64,000 nt of DNA from Closterium sp. Naga37s-1. Taxonomy: Eukaryota > Streptophyta > Zygnematophyceae > Desmidiales > Closteriaceae. A program made the translations under genes and the position numbers. The notes under the pieces were generated by a model that was not told the origin of the DNA, made no database searches, and saw nothing but the letters and a program-made list of their open reading frames with translations. Positions 19,601-29,094 of this stretch are shown here, one piece after another (position 1 is the stretch's first letter; every line of letters starts with the position of its first letter). The stretch lies in NCBI GenBank assembly GCA_947471745.1, contig CANJKZ010000476.1, positions 124,001-188,000 on the forward strand, read 5' to 3'.

Positions 19601-21742
19601 CACGACGTCACGACACCCTACACACCCCAACAAAATGGAGCGGCGGAGCGGCTTAATCGCACGTTGGTGGAAGCCGTTTGTTCACTACTTCAACACTCCA
19701 AGCTTGGGAACGAGTGGTGGGGAGAGGCGAGTGCGCTAGCGGCATGGATTCGTAATTGTGTGCCGACAAAGGTGCTACCGGGAATGAATCCGTTCGAAGC
19801 ATGGACCGGAACAAAGCCGAACCTATCCCGCCTACGCACCTTTGGGTGCCTTTGCTACTACCATATACCGGATCCTCTTCGCCACAAGTTGCAACCGAAA
19901 GCTCGTGCGGCGATCTTCTTGGGAGTTGCGCCAAACGAGCGTGCATGGCGAGTGTGGGACTTGGGTGAAAAGCGTGTCGTCACGTCTCGGGACGTGGTCT
20001 TCGATGAAGACAAGTTCCCGTCGAAGGAGAAACCCACTCAACAACTCACCTTCATCCTTCCGCCACGAGAGGAGGTTGAAGAGAGTGAGACTCCACCTCA
20101 AGTGGAGAAGGAAGCCGATGGAGGGGGAGCGAACAACGAGGAGAGCATTGATGATGTCGTGGAGGTGTCACCAACCGAGGCGGCAACTACCTCCACACCT
20201 TCCTCCCTACCATTGGCCTTGACCCGCGAGCGTCGTGAGGTTCATCCTCCCTCCAAGTACAACGACTACGCTACGGTAGCCGTTGGGGAGACGGATAAGG
20301 AGGGCGCGGCATTTTGCTTCGCAACCAAGGGTGATGATGAACACGCGAAATCTCTCATGGAACCACCCCCTAAAGATTCATCCCGTGCATGCTATGAGCA
20401 TGTTGGTTTGCACACCTAGTGGGTTGGGTGCAAGGGGGAGTGTTGGAGATTACGTGTGTTGGAAGCAAGGTGGTGGTGGGGCGTTTGTATGCCCCCAACC
20501 CACCGAATGTGTGACTTGTGCTCACCTTCGAGTGAGTTGCAGGTTTGCGTGGGGTTGAGGATTGACTTCGGAAGACCCATTCGATTCGGTGCCACATGGC
20601 AGCACCAGGAACATTCGAGACCCAAGGAGAATTCGGATCGGTGAAATTCGAGAGTCGAATTTCACCCTTTCGATGTTACTCGAACATTCGCGAGTGTAGC
20701 GGTTCGAGGTTACTTGTGCGATTCGATCTTGTTTGCATGCTATAAATCTGTTTTCTTTGTATTGCATGCTATCATAGTGAAACTCAGAGTTCTTTGTACA
20801 AGGTACATTCGAACACAAATTCCAGAGAGCTTCTTTACTTGCATTCAAGAGCACCACCTAGCACGTGAACGCCTATATCTCGGAGAATACTTAGGCGATC
20901 GACGTGTTTGACGGCTCGTTGGAAAGCTAAGACAGAGCTCTATCGTTTAGAACAACTCCCAGTTCTTGCAAAGTAGAGGAGAGTCCTCTACAACACTACC
21001 ACGCGCGTTACCAACAATGCTCACATGAGTCGACTCACAAATCACCTTTTCCATTGCGCGTGCTACTCACATGTAGATGCTCAGTTTCATGTACACGATG
21101 CTGCGGCTGTCACCGACGGCGTTCTTAGCGGCTTTAGAGTCGTTCTTGGGAACCTCGTTCGCTCCCAACAGCTTTGCTGAGAACGTATCTGATGAGGTGA
21201 GAGTGAACAGGGTGAACGAGGATTAGATTGTGCGTGAGATGCGAGGGTGAGAGCGAGGAGATGAGGAGCTGCGGCGTTGGAAGGAAATCCGTTGGAGCTT
21301 ATCAATACGGGTAGAACGAGGTGAAATTTAAAGCTATGACCGCTGATGCAACTTGCAGGGATGCTTGGCGGGAAAACGTGACGACTCAGACCCTGGATTC
21401 TCTTCGATCGAGCACGATTCAGTGTGGGAAGGAAGGAAGCAAGGGAACTGACCGACGTGCTCGTGGCCGTGTGCAATTGCGAGCATCGCCGCGAGGAAAG
21501 CTGCACACAATCAAACACACGCGATACGCTGAATGAGTCCACTGCTTGAGATGGAAACGTCTTCTTCTTCATGGTAAATCACTTCCCGAGGCGTTTCGAA
21601 AATCTTGATGAAAAAACGATCGGCAGGTGAAGCACGCGGGCGAATAAGCTACCAAACAGTTGAGAAGTTGTAAGCCAACCTTTGAGAAATGCTTTCATCG
21701 ACGCTTACCTAAGAGCAAGACGCGAGCAGGAATCGAGACCAT
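16674..21742 (-). CDS. CHRD2: secreted CHRD-domain protein, 174 aa, with a retroelement in intron 3
   Basis: The exons on the minus strand are 21709-21742, 21453-21500, 21071-21188 and 16674-16998. They total 525 bp, join in phase and end in TAG. The signal peptide is MVSIPARVLLL plus AFLAAMLAIAHG, followed by HEHV. CHRD landmarks are LLGANEVPKNDSKAAKNAVGD (exon 3), MPPTKTHVHTGEKGKNGDVL and YGNIHTKRFPDGAVRGQF (exon 4). Intron 3 has grown to 4072 bp because copia element A inserted in it, while every exon and splice site is intact, so the gene may still work if the intron is removed. It has a conserved TATA box upstream. Confidence 0.85.
17193..17747 (+). repeat. 5' LTR of element A
   Basis: 555 bp, TG...CA ends. 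It is almost identical to 20441-20995 and to the solo LTR at 46732-47286. Confidence 0.95.
17798..20419 (+). CDS. Copia gag-protease-integrase polyprotein lacking RT (873 aa)
   Basis: I take the ATG at 17798, the first after the primer-binding site; the frame is open upstream into the LTR. Order: gag (WKFKFQVLMMERGLWGFFDG), zinc knuckle CHYCRKPGHFWREC, aspartic protease (AWFLDTGATQHMTH), pre-integrase zinc region (AWHNRLAHANYESVKAL, then GVCAACVEGKMARKPFG), integrase core (HMDVCGPM, RTDGGGEFVN, YTPQQNGAAERLNRT), then the linker HPPSKYNDYATVAVG where RT would normally begin. It instead ends at a TAG 20 bp before the polypurine tract. The frame is intact, so the protein could be made, but replication needs RT from elsewhere. 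Confidence 0.9.
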   Translation: MMTSSEASRTSLDGVVVNSGEPWATATMFDTSAVPIFTGQNYSAWKFKFQVLMMERGLWGFFDGTEKKPDDESGIAAWKKKDQKAFATLISRIGINLVSSVRMCIKLKASAHEAWKRLETIHVNKTLHGKILARNAFYTVKMRAGESMHEFATRVEELGETFMDLGGTVTEEDWILTLLCGLPEEWSTVITTLDSVQDTWTKEMVVGRLLHEESRRRQFANESEGAAMYSGGSSGKKSKWSKDATKESSGGSEHRGKCHYCRKPGHFWRECRKRPSDWTTSMARDQEGNAHTASGEADDSKESLVLVAGNGNKTPSDAWFLDTGATQHMTHSASLLNNIGAPGDVTSIVFGNNESLPVVGVGSTRLIVDSGPVDVTNVFHVPGVKVNLLSVPQLAKKGVIATIDGAKMNLFWKGEQFAQGVLNGDIYQLKMYSRAASSNVAQGSKATLHAWHNRLAHANYESVKALANKEIAKGLDVIAGDDEKGVCAACVEGKMARKPFGSRTSPLAKDPLALVHMDVCGPMRHASKGGARFLLVMLDDATRMCWTRLLKAKGDAAKAIQEWALDVCDDDKKRIKCIRTDGGGEFVNAELEKWMKSKGIKHDVTTPYTPQQNGAAERLNRTLVEAVCSLLQHSKLGNEWWGEASALAAWIRNCVPTKVLPGMNPFEAWTGTKPNLSRLRTFGCLCYYHIPDPLRHKLQPKARAAIFLGVAPNERAWRVWDLGEKRVVTSRDVVFDEDKFPSKEKPTQQLTFILPPREEVEESETPPQVEKEADGGGANNEESIDDVVEVSPTEAATTSTPSSLPLALTRERREVHPPSKYNDYATVAVGETDKEGAAFCFATKGDDEHAKSLMEPPPKDSSRACYEHVGLHT
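20441..20995 (+). repeat. 3' LTR of element A
   Basis: 555 bp, about 99% identical to the 5' LTR by direct comparison. Confidence 0.95.
21026..21037. repeat. Short palindrome in CHRD2 intron 3
   Basis: TGAGTCGACTCA is a perfect 12-bp palindrome at the position where CHRD5 has a 16-bp version (55125-55140) and CHRD4 has none. The flanks resemble each other (AATGCTCACATG before, CTACTCACATG after). Confidence 0.75.
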
Positions 21743-22110
21743 GATGCCGAAGATTGAGATTCGTAGCAGCGTTTATCAGAATTCCGCGGAAAAAAGAAGG
21801 AAGGCGGACTCGGAGTCACTGCTTGAAGTCGAAGAGACAAAGTATTGGAAGGCGGCTGGCCACAAACTGAACTGCTTGCTGAGTGAAACCGCACCGATTT
21901 ATATAGTTACATCTGTAAGGCTTGGCTGAAGGTATTAGAAGGGCGCGCTATGGCAACTCCAAGACAGCTCCAGTAAGCTCAGGTCGGGTGACGTGACGAC
22001 GACGCGAGTTCGAGTCGTCGGAGCGATCTGTACTCGGCGTCTCACACGGCGCCATCTCACTCGGTCACTGATGCTGCTCATATAATTGCGTCTCGCTTTT
22101 TCAGAAATGT
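21743..22110 (-). promoter_or_regulatory. CHRD2 promoter with TATA box
   Basis: The minus strand reads CTATATAAATC at 21896-21906, about 154 bp before the ATG. Further upstream are a conserved GAGCGATCTGTACTCGGCG block (about 22020-22038) and CATATAATTGCGTC (about 22078). The same order and spacing recur at CHRD3 and CHRD4. Confidence 0.7.
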
Positions 22111-22334
22111 GCCTGAAGAAGGCCAATAATGCTATGTTGGGCCTGGCATGAACTGAAGGAGGTGAAAGTGAAGGAGGGAGAGCTTTGATGTGGGGTGCCG
22201 GCGTGAGGGAATTTGGGAAGTTGGTTCGGTTTGGTGTGGGGAAAAGAGGTGCTGCCAAATGTCAAGCGGGTGACGGGCAATAATCGCGACGCTGTTCGTC
22301 AAGATTACTGTGGCACCGTTCTGGTTTTTATAAA

Positions 22335-22500
22335 ACCGTACTTGTTTCTTCCCTCTTTCCAACTGCAAAGAGACGCCCTCATGCAGCTCTGGATGGTAGA
22401 AGCTGGGTTCTGACCCACTAGTTTCCCTCCGCATCCCCCTAAGACCACCTGCGTTTCTACAGCTCTCAGTGCCACCTCTGCGATCATTCTTGTTGGGCTG
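22335..22500 (-). pseudogene. Remnant of the last MSH2 exon (unit 2)
   Basis: It aligns base for base with the 3' end of MSH2-I (32330-32470): CATGCAGCTCTGGATG, GAAGCTGGGTTCTGA and TTTCCCTCCGCATCCCCCT are shared. Similarity fades before the CTTGTCGAGAGG block. It lies upstream of CHRD2 exactly as MSH2-I and MSH2-II lie upstream of CHRD3 and CHRD4, so it is what is left of unit 2's MSH2. Confidence 0.75.
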
Positions 22501-22848
22501 AGAAAAGCCCTTAGGATCTTTCAAGGCTAAGACCCTGAGTAGGAATATTGTAATTGCGGAAGCGTTCTTAATGAACTGTTGAACCAACTTGCACTAGTGT
22601 GTGAGAGCAAGAGATTGATTATAGCAAAGTAATACAAAGCTTTTATATACGATTACAAGGAATATGAAAGGATGCAACCAACTGTTTTACTGTTGCTGTT
22701 GCGGTTCGATACAGCGACGACTCGGGCAACTGCTCGGTATCAAGTCAGTTGTTTGTCCTTGCTGTCGCGCTGCCTTTGTCAAGTCAAAGGTCGGGCGAGT
22801 ATTGACTTCCGCGTAACCTCCAGCTGTTACGTTTGTCAACCTCCTTGG
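22501..22848. other. Unassigned sequence, possibly an old LTR broken by later insertions
   Basis: From 22573 the sequence starts TGTTGAACC. If elements 22849-25256 and 25342-29980 are removed, it continues to CCAACA at about 29994, giving an LTR-like TGTTG...CAACA block of about 365 bp. No target-site duplication is visible, so this is only a suggestion. No coding signal. Confidence 0.3.
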
Positions 22849-22958
22849 TGTCAAACTGTTATTTCTTGTGTAGGCTGTAGTGGGGTACTCAATAGTGAGT
22901 ACAACCCTTTTAGAGTCTCCTATATGTTCCCACCTGCCTGCTGCTTCAAACCCCTCTT

Positions 22959-23747
22959 CTACCATTCATTCTTATCGCCTAGTTTCAACATGCTATCAGA
23001 GCAGGTCGACCATCCTTGGTCGATCCTGTGGATGGGCCCTACTGCTTCCGCTGCTATCCTCTTAGTCGCGCGCCCGGGGCGCGCGACGTTTTCTGCCTGC
23101 CGCGCGCCCGACGCACGCGGCGTTTTTTCTTCCCGCTCAGGTGCTGACGCTCTCTTCTTGTGTCGTTCTTCGTGTAGGTCCATATCCTGCTGTTTAGCGT
23201 GAATTTCGGCACAGAGTGTCGCTTCGGAGATCTTCCCGTGAGCTCGGAGGATAGCTCGAGTGGAGCGCCAATGAGGACTGAGGCCGGTGATGACAACTGT
23301 CACGAAGGCTTCTTCGGATATCGATCCTCCGCATCGAAGGAGTCTATCGCGCAGTCCACGACAACGGCTGATATACGCCATCCCCTTTTCGCCGGGTTTC
23401 ATTTCCACTGTTGTCAGCTGTGCCATGAGACGACTTTGATTAACACTGTCTGTTGCTTGATACAGGCTCTTCAGGTGGTTGTACGCGAGCTCGGCGGAGT
23501 TGCCGTATCCACGATAAGACCGGATGTTCTGCTGCTCGTTCGCCGTTATGTTTCGCAAAAGAATTGTATACGCCATCAGCGACTGATACGTGTACTGTTG
23601 CTTGTCGTACTGCGTCCCGTGTGTTGGGTATGGCAGGGATCCGTCGAAGAATCCGAGAATCTGCGCGCCTTCCATCATTAGCTCAAACTCGAATGACCAT
23701 GTATAAAAGTCCTTTCCGTCAAAGGGTGTCGATGTCTGTAGTTTCAA
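22959..23747 (-). pseudogene. Copia-type gag in antisense inside a plus-strand LTR element
   Basis: The 262-codon open frame reads as a copia gag (UBN2 type): MKLQTSTPFDGKDFYTWSFE at the N-terminus, MEGAQILGFFDGS, LKSLYQATDSVNQSRLMAQL, MKPGEKGMAYISRCRGLRDRL and VVITGLSPHWRSTRAIL. It lacks a zinc knuckle and its last 40 codons are the antisense of the element's leader and LTR. The host element's LTRs and primer-binding site are in plus orientation, so this gag is backwards relative to its carrier. It is an inverted capture or rearrangement, not the element's own gene. Confidence 0.75.
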
Positions 23748-23775
23748 AACGTGTGCGAACTGCGATTGAACCTGA

Positions 23776-23917
23776 TGTCAGAATGTGATATTTGTCTAGC
23801 CTGCAGTGGGGTACTCTACAGCGAGTATAGCCCAAATTAGGGTTTCCTATATGTACTCAACTGCCTGCTAGTGCAAACCCTCTTCTCTGTTCTAACTTTC
23901 TAGCTACTATTCTGACA
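23776..23917 (+). repeat. Second LTR inside the 22849-25256 element
   Basis: It is 142 bp, starts TGTCAGAATG, ends ATTCTGACA and is followed at once by TGGTATCAGAGC. It is related to, but clearly distinct from, the outer LTRs, and closer to the start of the LTR at 35075-35291 (complement). It has no partner LTR. Confidence 0.8.
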
Positions 23918-24099
23918 TGGTATCAGAGCGACTACGCTCCTGGCCTGTGGGCCCACTTGCTTCCGCTGCTGTACTGTCTGTCGCGCGCCACGTGGCGCGT
24001 GACGTTTTTTCTTCCCGCCACGCGCTCGAGGCGCGTGGCGGTTTTCTGCCCGCCACGCGCTCGGGGCGCGTGGCGGTTTCCTGCCCGCCACGCGCCCCA

Positions 24100-24530
24100 G
24101 GCGCGCGCGGCGGCTTCACGCCCCGTCGCCCGTCGCGGCGCCCCGGGGGCCCGCGCGCCGCCCTGCCCGTCGCCCGTCGCGGCGTCCTGGGGGCCCGCGC
24201 GTCGCCCCCTCCCGTCGCCCGTCGCGGCGCCCCGGGGGCCGGCGCGCTGTCCCCTCCCGTCGCCCGTCTCGGCGCCCCGGGGGCCCGCGCGCCGCCCTGC
24301 CCGTCGCCCGTCGCGACGCCCTGGGGGCCCGCGCGTCGCCCCCTCCCGTCGCCCGTCGCGGCGCCCCGGGGGCCCGCGCGCCGCCCCCTCCCGTCGCCCG
24401 TCGCGGCGCCCCGGGGGCCTGAGCGCCGCCCTGCCCGTCGCCCATCGCGGCGCCCTGGGGGCCCGTGCGTCACCCCCTCCCGTCGCTCGTCGAGGCGCCC
24501 TGGGGGCCTGCGCGCCGCCCTGCTTCCGCT
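24100..24530 (+). repeat. GC-rich tandem repeat in the element interior
   Basis: About eight copies of a unit built on CCCGTCGCCCGTCGCGGCGC and GGGGGCCCGCGCG. All six frames stay open, so the long arginine/proline frames here are likely by-products. A matching repeat fills 36110-36660. Confidence 0.9.
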
Positions 24531-25539
24531 CACACGCCGCCCTAGCTGCTGCCTGCGTTTCTGCCCCGCGCCGCACGTACGCCGCCTGCGTTGGGGGTAT
24601 AGGGATGGCGGGTGTGTGAGCCGTCCCCTACTCCTCCGTCTCCCACTGCTGCAGCTGCCGCTGAGGAGGGTGGGTGTGTGGGAGCCGAGGGAGTGGCGCT
24701 AAGGGGGTGTCGTGGGAGTGGAGCTAGGGGTGCAGAAAGGGGTATGTGAAAGGGGGGTGGGACAATTCGAGGGGGATGAGGGCGGGTGGCCGCCGTGAAG
24801 TCCGCAGCTCTAGTCGCCCGTGAGACCGTTGCGTCAGAGGCCCGTGGGTCAGTTGCTCTTGCCGGCGAGCGAGCCAGTTACTCCGGTTACCCGTTGCTCC
24901 GGTCCCCAGAGGGTCAGTTGCTCTTGCCGGCGAGCAGAGCCAGTTACGGCGTTTGCGACCAGTGCCAGCAGCTTCAGCGGCCGCCCACCTCCTCTCCTGT
25001 CCAGTTTCCTCCTCCTCCTCACTTGCCCTCTGCTTCTGCTACCAGTCTATGCCTATGAACTGAAACTGTGACTGCTTGTTCTGTTGGCTATACCCCAATT
25101 TGCCTATGGGGGTGTGTCAAACTGTTATTTCTTGTGTAGGCTGTAGTGGGGTACTCAATAGTGAGTACAACCCTTTTAGGGTTTCCTATATGTTCCCACC
25201 TGCCTGCTAGTTCAAACCCCTCTTCTACCATTCATTCTTATCGCCTAGTTTCAACACTTGGTTGACTCGCTGTTGCTTCAGTGTAATCTGCCTCGTTTGC
25301 AGTTCGTTGTTCCGACACATCAGAAGCGTTAAATCACTTGTTGTCAAATGTTATTATAGGTTCTTAGGCTACAGTGAGTAGCACTATAGGGAGTACAACA
25401 CTTTTAGGGTTGCTATTTGTATCCCTTGTTTCCCTAGTTCACACATTCCGTTGTTCGCTAACTTTGAGATGGTATCATGAGTAGGTGTCGATCCTCTCGC
25501 CTAGCCTAGCCTAACTCGCGCCCTAGCGCCCTCCGCACC

Positions 25540-26150
25540 CTTGCGCTCTCCGCGCCCTCCGCGCCCTCCGCGCCCTCCGCGCCCTCCGCGCCCTCCGCGC
25601 CTTAGCCTCCGCGCCCTCCGCGCCATCTCCGCGCCTTAGCGCCCTCCTCCTCCGCGCGTTAGCGCCCTCAGCGCCCCTAGCCTGCGCCCCTAGCCCGTCG
25701 CCCAGGCGCCCGCCCTAGCCCGACGCCCAGGCGCCCGCCCTAGCCCGTCGCCAAGGCGCCCGCCCTAGCCCGTCGCCCAGGCGCCCGCACTAGCCCGTCG
25801 CCCAGGCGCCCGCCCTAGCCCGTCGCCCAGGCGCCCGCCCTAGCCCGTCGCCCAGGCGCCCGCACCAGCCCGTCGCCCAGGCGCCCGCACCAGCCCGTCG
25901 CCCAGGCGCCCGCCCCAGCCTGTCGCCCAGGCGCCCGCCCCAGCCTGTCGCCCAAGTGCCCGCCCCAGCCCGTCGCCCAAGTGCCCGCCCTAGCCCGTCG
26001 CCCAGGCGCCCGCCCTAGCCCGTCGCCCAGGCGCCCGCCCTAGCCCGTCGCCCAGGCCCACGCCCTAGCCCGTCGCCCAGGCGCCCGCCCTAGCCCGTCG
26101 CCCAGGCGCCCGCCTTAGCCCGTCGCCCCAGCCCGCGCCCTGGCCCGTCG
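25540..26150 (+). repeat. GC-rich minisatellites in the leader of element C
   Basis: A CGCCCTCCG repeat (about 25540-25680) passes into roughly 17 copies of a 27-bp unit containing CCCGTCGCCCAGGCGCCCGC. It lies between primer-binding site and first gene, the same place as the GC-rich repeats of the short elements. Confidence 0.9.
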
Positions 26151-26740
26151 CCCCAGCCCCGCAGGCAGCGCGCCGCGCGGGTAGCGCGCCCCGCAGGCGG
26201 CGCGCCCCGCGGGTAGCGCGCCCCGCAGGCAGCACACCCTGCAGGCAGCGGGCCCCAGAGCGCTTTAGCGCCAGAAAATAAATAAATAAATATAAATAGA
26301 CCCTAAAAAAAGAAAAAAAAAAAAAGGGTTTCGGGTGGGGGCCTGCGATTGTCGCCCGCGTTCCTGCTTGCCGGACGACCTGCACAGTTGCCTGCATCCC
26401 GCAGCCGTCACTACTGCAGCCCCTACTCTCGCACGTACGTTCCACTACCAGTGGCTCTACTAGCGGCAGTCGACAGCCGCACTTACGGTCTCTAGCTCCG
26501 GCCGTTCCTACCTCCAGCCAGCCCTAGCTCGCCGTTTCTAGCTCCAGCCCGTTGTGCTCCAGCCGTTCTCGCTCCAGCCGTTCTCGCTCCTCGCTCGTAG
26601 CTCAGTTTGCTCCGTGCTCCAGCAGTTACTCGCCTAGTTTCACCTGGCGCTCCTAGTTGTTCTCGTTTTTTTTTCACTGCAGCCGTCCCTAGCTCCTGTC
26701 GCTCCTAGCCTGCCGCTCCTGCACCCCGCTAGCTTTTATC

Positions 26741-28459
26741 ATGGAGTCCACTAGGGTTCTCCAGCAGCAGGGACAGCAGCAGCGGCCGTTTCAGCAGTGG
26801 CTTCCGCAGCAACAGGGGCGCCCTCAGCAGCTGTGGCGCCCTCAGCAGCCGTGGGGGCCTGGTGGTTCAGGTCGCGTTGGCTGCAGCAGCGGCCCAGCCA
26901 GCTGGGGGGCTCGTCGCGGTGGCCGCGACGTCGGCCCCTGCCAGTACCGGATCCTGACCGGCCCTGGTGCTGGCACTACCTGCTGGCGTCCTGACCACTC
27001 TGCACAGCGCTGCTACAGCCGCCTCGACGACCTTTACCGTGAGCGTTTTGGGCCTGAGTCGGCTCCCCCGATCTGGCCTGGTCTGTTTCGTAGTGGTTAC
27101 CCTGTGTTTGATATGTCTATGGATGCTGTTTATTCTGTCACGTACGGATCTCTTGGCTTACGTGTACCTAGCTTAGGACCTTTGCCTGTTGCTGGTATCG
27201 GTACTTGTGCTTTTAGTGTAGGTGCTTGTGTAGTCACTAGCCCGGCCGTGACGACTGCTGTTGCGTCGCTCTCCTTCACGCTGGACTCCGGCGCGTCTCA
27301 GTGCTTCTTCCGCGACCACACCACTGTCACACCTCTTTCGGCTCCAGTCCCAGTTGCCCTGGCTGATCCTACTTCAGGACCAGCAGTTGCTCGCAGCTCG
27401 ACCACCCTCCCGTGCCCAGCTGTCCCCTCTGGTTTCCTCACTGGTCTCTACATCCCCTCGTTCTCTCGGAACTTGGTGGGTGTTGGATACCTTCAGGACC
27501 GGGGGATCACAGTCACTTTTCCTGCGCACGGGAGGACTGCGATCTGTACGGACTCTTCCACCGGGGCAGTTCTTGCCACGTTCACTAGAGAGCCCCACTC
27601 AGGTCTCTTCGTCCTGCACACTCCGCCCCCGCAGGTAGCTGCGTCTGGTCAGGTTGCTTCGTCCCCCCCGGTAGCAGAGTCCGGTCAGGTTACTGCGTCC
27701 CCACCGGTTGCTGTGTCCGGTCAGGTTGCTGTGTCCGGTCAGGTTGCTGTGTCCGGTCTAGTTGCTGCGTCTTGCTCGTGTCGGTCTTTCACCCACCGGA
27801 CCGTCTTGTGGCACCACCGTTTTGGCCACGCGTCGATCCCCCGCCTCCGCAGTATGGCTAGTCACCGTCTTGTCTCAGGTCTCCCTCGCGTCTTCCCGTC
27901 GCTCCCTCCCTCGCCTGCGCCGCCGTGCACTCCTTGCGTCGTCGGCCGTCTTTGTGCCACTCCGCACTCCCTCTCCCTTCGTCCGGCCACTGCTCCCTTC
28001 CAGACACTCCACTTGGATGTCTGGGGCCCTGCACCTACGCAGGGACCGGAGAGGGAGCGCTACTTTCTGGTGGTCGTCGACGACAAGTCCGAGGTGACTT
28101 CTACGCTGATCCGGTGGCTTCTAGCCACTGAGGGCACTCGTGGCCGTCGTGTCTCCTGTCTCCATTCTGACCGTGGGGGTGAGTTTCGCTCAGGCATTCT
28201 TGCCGGATTCTGCGGCGAGCAGGGCATCGTACAGTCCTGGACGCTGCCGGAGTCCCCACAGCAGAATGGGGTTGCTGAGCGCTGCATTGGCTTGGTCATG
28301 GACATCGCCCGCACGTCCATGATTCATGCCCGTGCGCCCCATTTTCTGTGGCCCTACGCGGTTCGCTACGCCGCTCACCAGCTGAACCTCCAGCCGCGCG
28401 TCTCGCGGCCAGAGGCTTCACCGACCAGTCTTTGGACCGGGTCCCCTGGTGTTGGGTAA
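26741..28459 (+). CDS. Element C polyprotein: Cys/His motif, protease, integrase (572 aa, truncated)
   Basis: After a Gln-rich start comes a Cys/His motif (CQYRI, CWRPDHSAQRC) in place of the usual gag knuckle; a normal gag domain is absent. Then protease (SFTLDSGASQCFF), pre-integrase (LWHHRFGHASIPRL) and integrase (LHLDVWGP, VVDDKSE, HSDRGGEF, ESPQQNGVAERC). The frame stops at 28459 just after the integrase core. Homology continues in other frames to about 28680 (integrase C-terminal region, DVRFDES), so a frameshift ends it. Confidence 0.85.
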   Translation: MESTRVLQQQGQQQRPFQQWLPQQQGRPQQLWRPQQPWGPGGSGRVGCSSGPASWGARRGGRDVGPCQYRILTGPGAGTTCWRPDHSAQRCYSRLDDLYRERFGPESAPPIWPGLFRSGYPVFDMSMDAVYSVTYGSLGLRVPSLGPLPVAGIGTCAFSVGACVVTSPAVTTAVASLSFTLDSGASQCFFRDHTTVTPLSAPVPVALADPTSGPAVARSSTTLPCPAVPSGFLTGLYIPSFSRNLVGVGYLQDRGITVTFPAHGRTAICTDSSTGAVLATFTREPHSGLFVLHTPPPQVAASGQVASSPPVAESGQVTASPPVAVSGQVAVSGQVAVSGLVAASCSCRSFTHRTVLWHHRFGHASIPRLRSMASHRLVSGLPRVFPSLPPSPAPPCTPCVVGRLCATPHSLSLRPATAPFQTLHLDVWGPAPTQGPERERYFLVVVDDKSEVTSTLIRWLLATEGTRGRRVSCLHSDRGGEFRSGILAGFCGEQGIVQSWTLPESPQQNGVAERCIGLVMDIARTSMIHARAPHFLWPYAVRYAAHQLNLQPRVSRPEASPTSLWTGSPGVG

Positions 28460-29094
28460 GCTTTTCGTGTCTGGGGCTGCCTTGCGATTGTCCGCGACAC
28501 CTCTGCGGACAAGCTCTCGGCTCGCGCCGTCCCCTGTGTCTTCCTTGGTTTCCCGGTAGCCTCGGCCGACTGGTCCTTTTACCACCCGCCCCTCCACCAG
28601 TTCCTAGACTCCCGTGACGTCCGGTTCGACGAGTCAGTGTCCTACTACACCCGGTACCCCTGTCGAGGTCTCTCGGTTCCCCTTCCCCCCCTTTTCCTCG
28701 CACCCTCTCTTCCTCCTGCTCCCGCTCCTCCGGTACCCCCACCCTCCCCTGGTCCTGCCCCGTCAGGTGTGTCTCACGCTACCCCTCTACCCTCGGTCGC
28801 GCGTCTGGTAGCGGCTCCCTCCCCGCAGTCCTCCTCACAGTCCCCTCAGGAGCCTTCGGTACTTCCGCGACAGGCTACTGTGGACTCGGTTGGTTTTGGA
28901 GCTGGAGGTGCAGCCACTGGCGGTACTCGGTCCGGGGGTGCTCGTTTGAGGGGTGCTGGAGTTGGAGGTGCTGGCGCAGGTGGTGCTAGCTCTAGGGGTG
29001 CTGGAGCTGGAGGTGCTGGCACAGGAGGTGCTAGTTCTGGGGGTGCTGGAGTTGGAGGTCCTGGCACTGGCGGTACACTGGACAGCTGCTGTGA

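Larger units (their letters stand above)
17193..20995 (+). mobile_element. Copia-type LTR element A, RT-less, inserted in CHRD2 intron 3
   Basis: Both LTRs are 555 bp (17193-17747 and 20441-20995), start TGTTGGAG, end CTACAACA and differ at about five positions, so insertion is recent. The 5-bp target-site duplication CTACC is at 17188-17192 and 20996-21000, and CHRD5 shows the empty site. The primer-binding site TGGTATCAGAGC is at about 17749 and the polypurine tract CAAGGGGGAG at 20431-20440. The interior codes gag, protease and integrase but no RT or RNase H. Confidence 0.95.
22849..25256 (+). mobile_element. Non-autonomous LTR retroelement with composite interior
   Basis: 142-bp LTRs (22849-22990, 25115-25256) start TGTCAAAC and end TTTCAACA. 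The 5-bp target-site duplication CTTGG is at 22844-22848 and 25257-25261. A variant primer-binding site TGCTATCAGAGC follows the 5' LTR. The interior holds a gag in antisense, a second related 142-bp LTR with its own TGGTATCAGAGC, and a GC-rich repeat. There is no protease, integrase or RT. Confidence 0.9.

Noticed and set aside
24100..24530. A CRISPR-like or other regularly spaced repeat array
   Set aside because: The units are contiguous with no unique spacers, and the setting is a eukaryotic LTR element.
26741..28459. Host gene of Gln-rich protein
   Set aside because: Protease and integrase motifs, flanking 128-bp LTRs and a target-site duplication show it is a retroelement protein.
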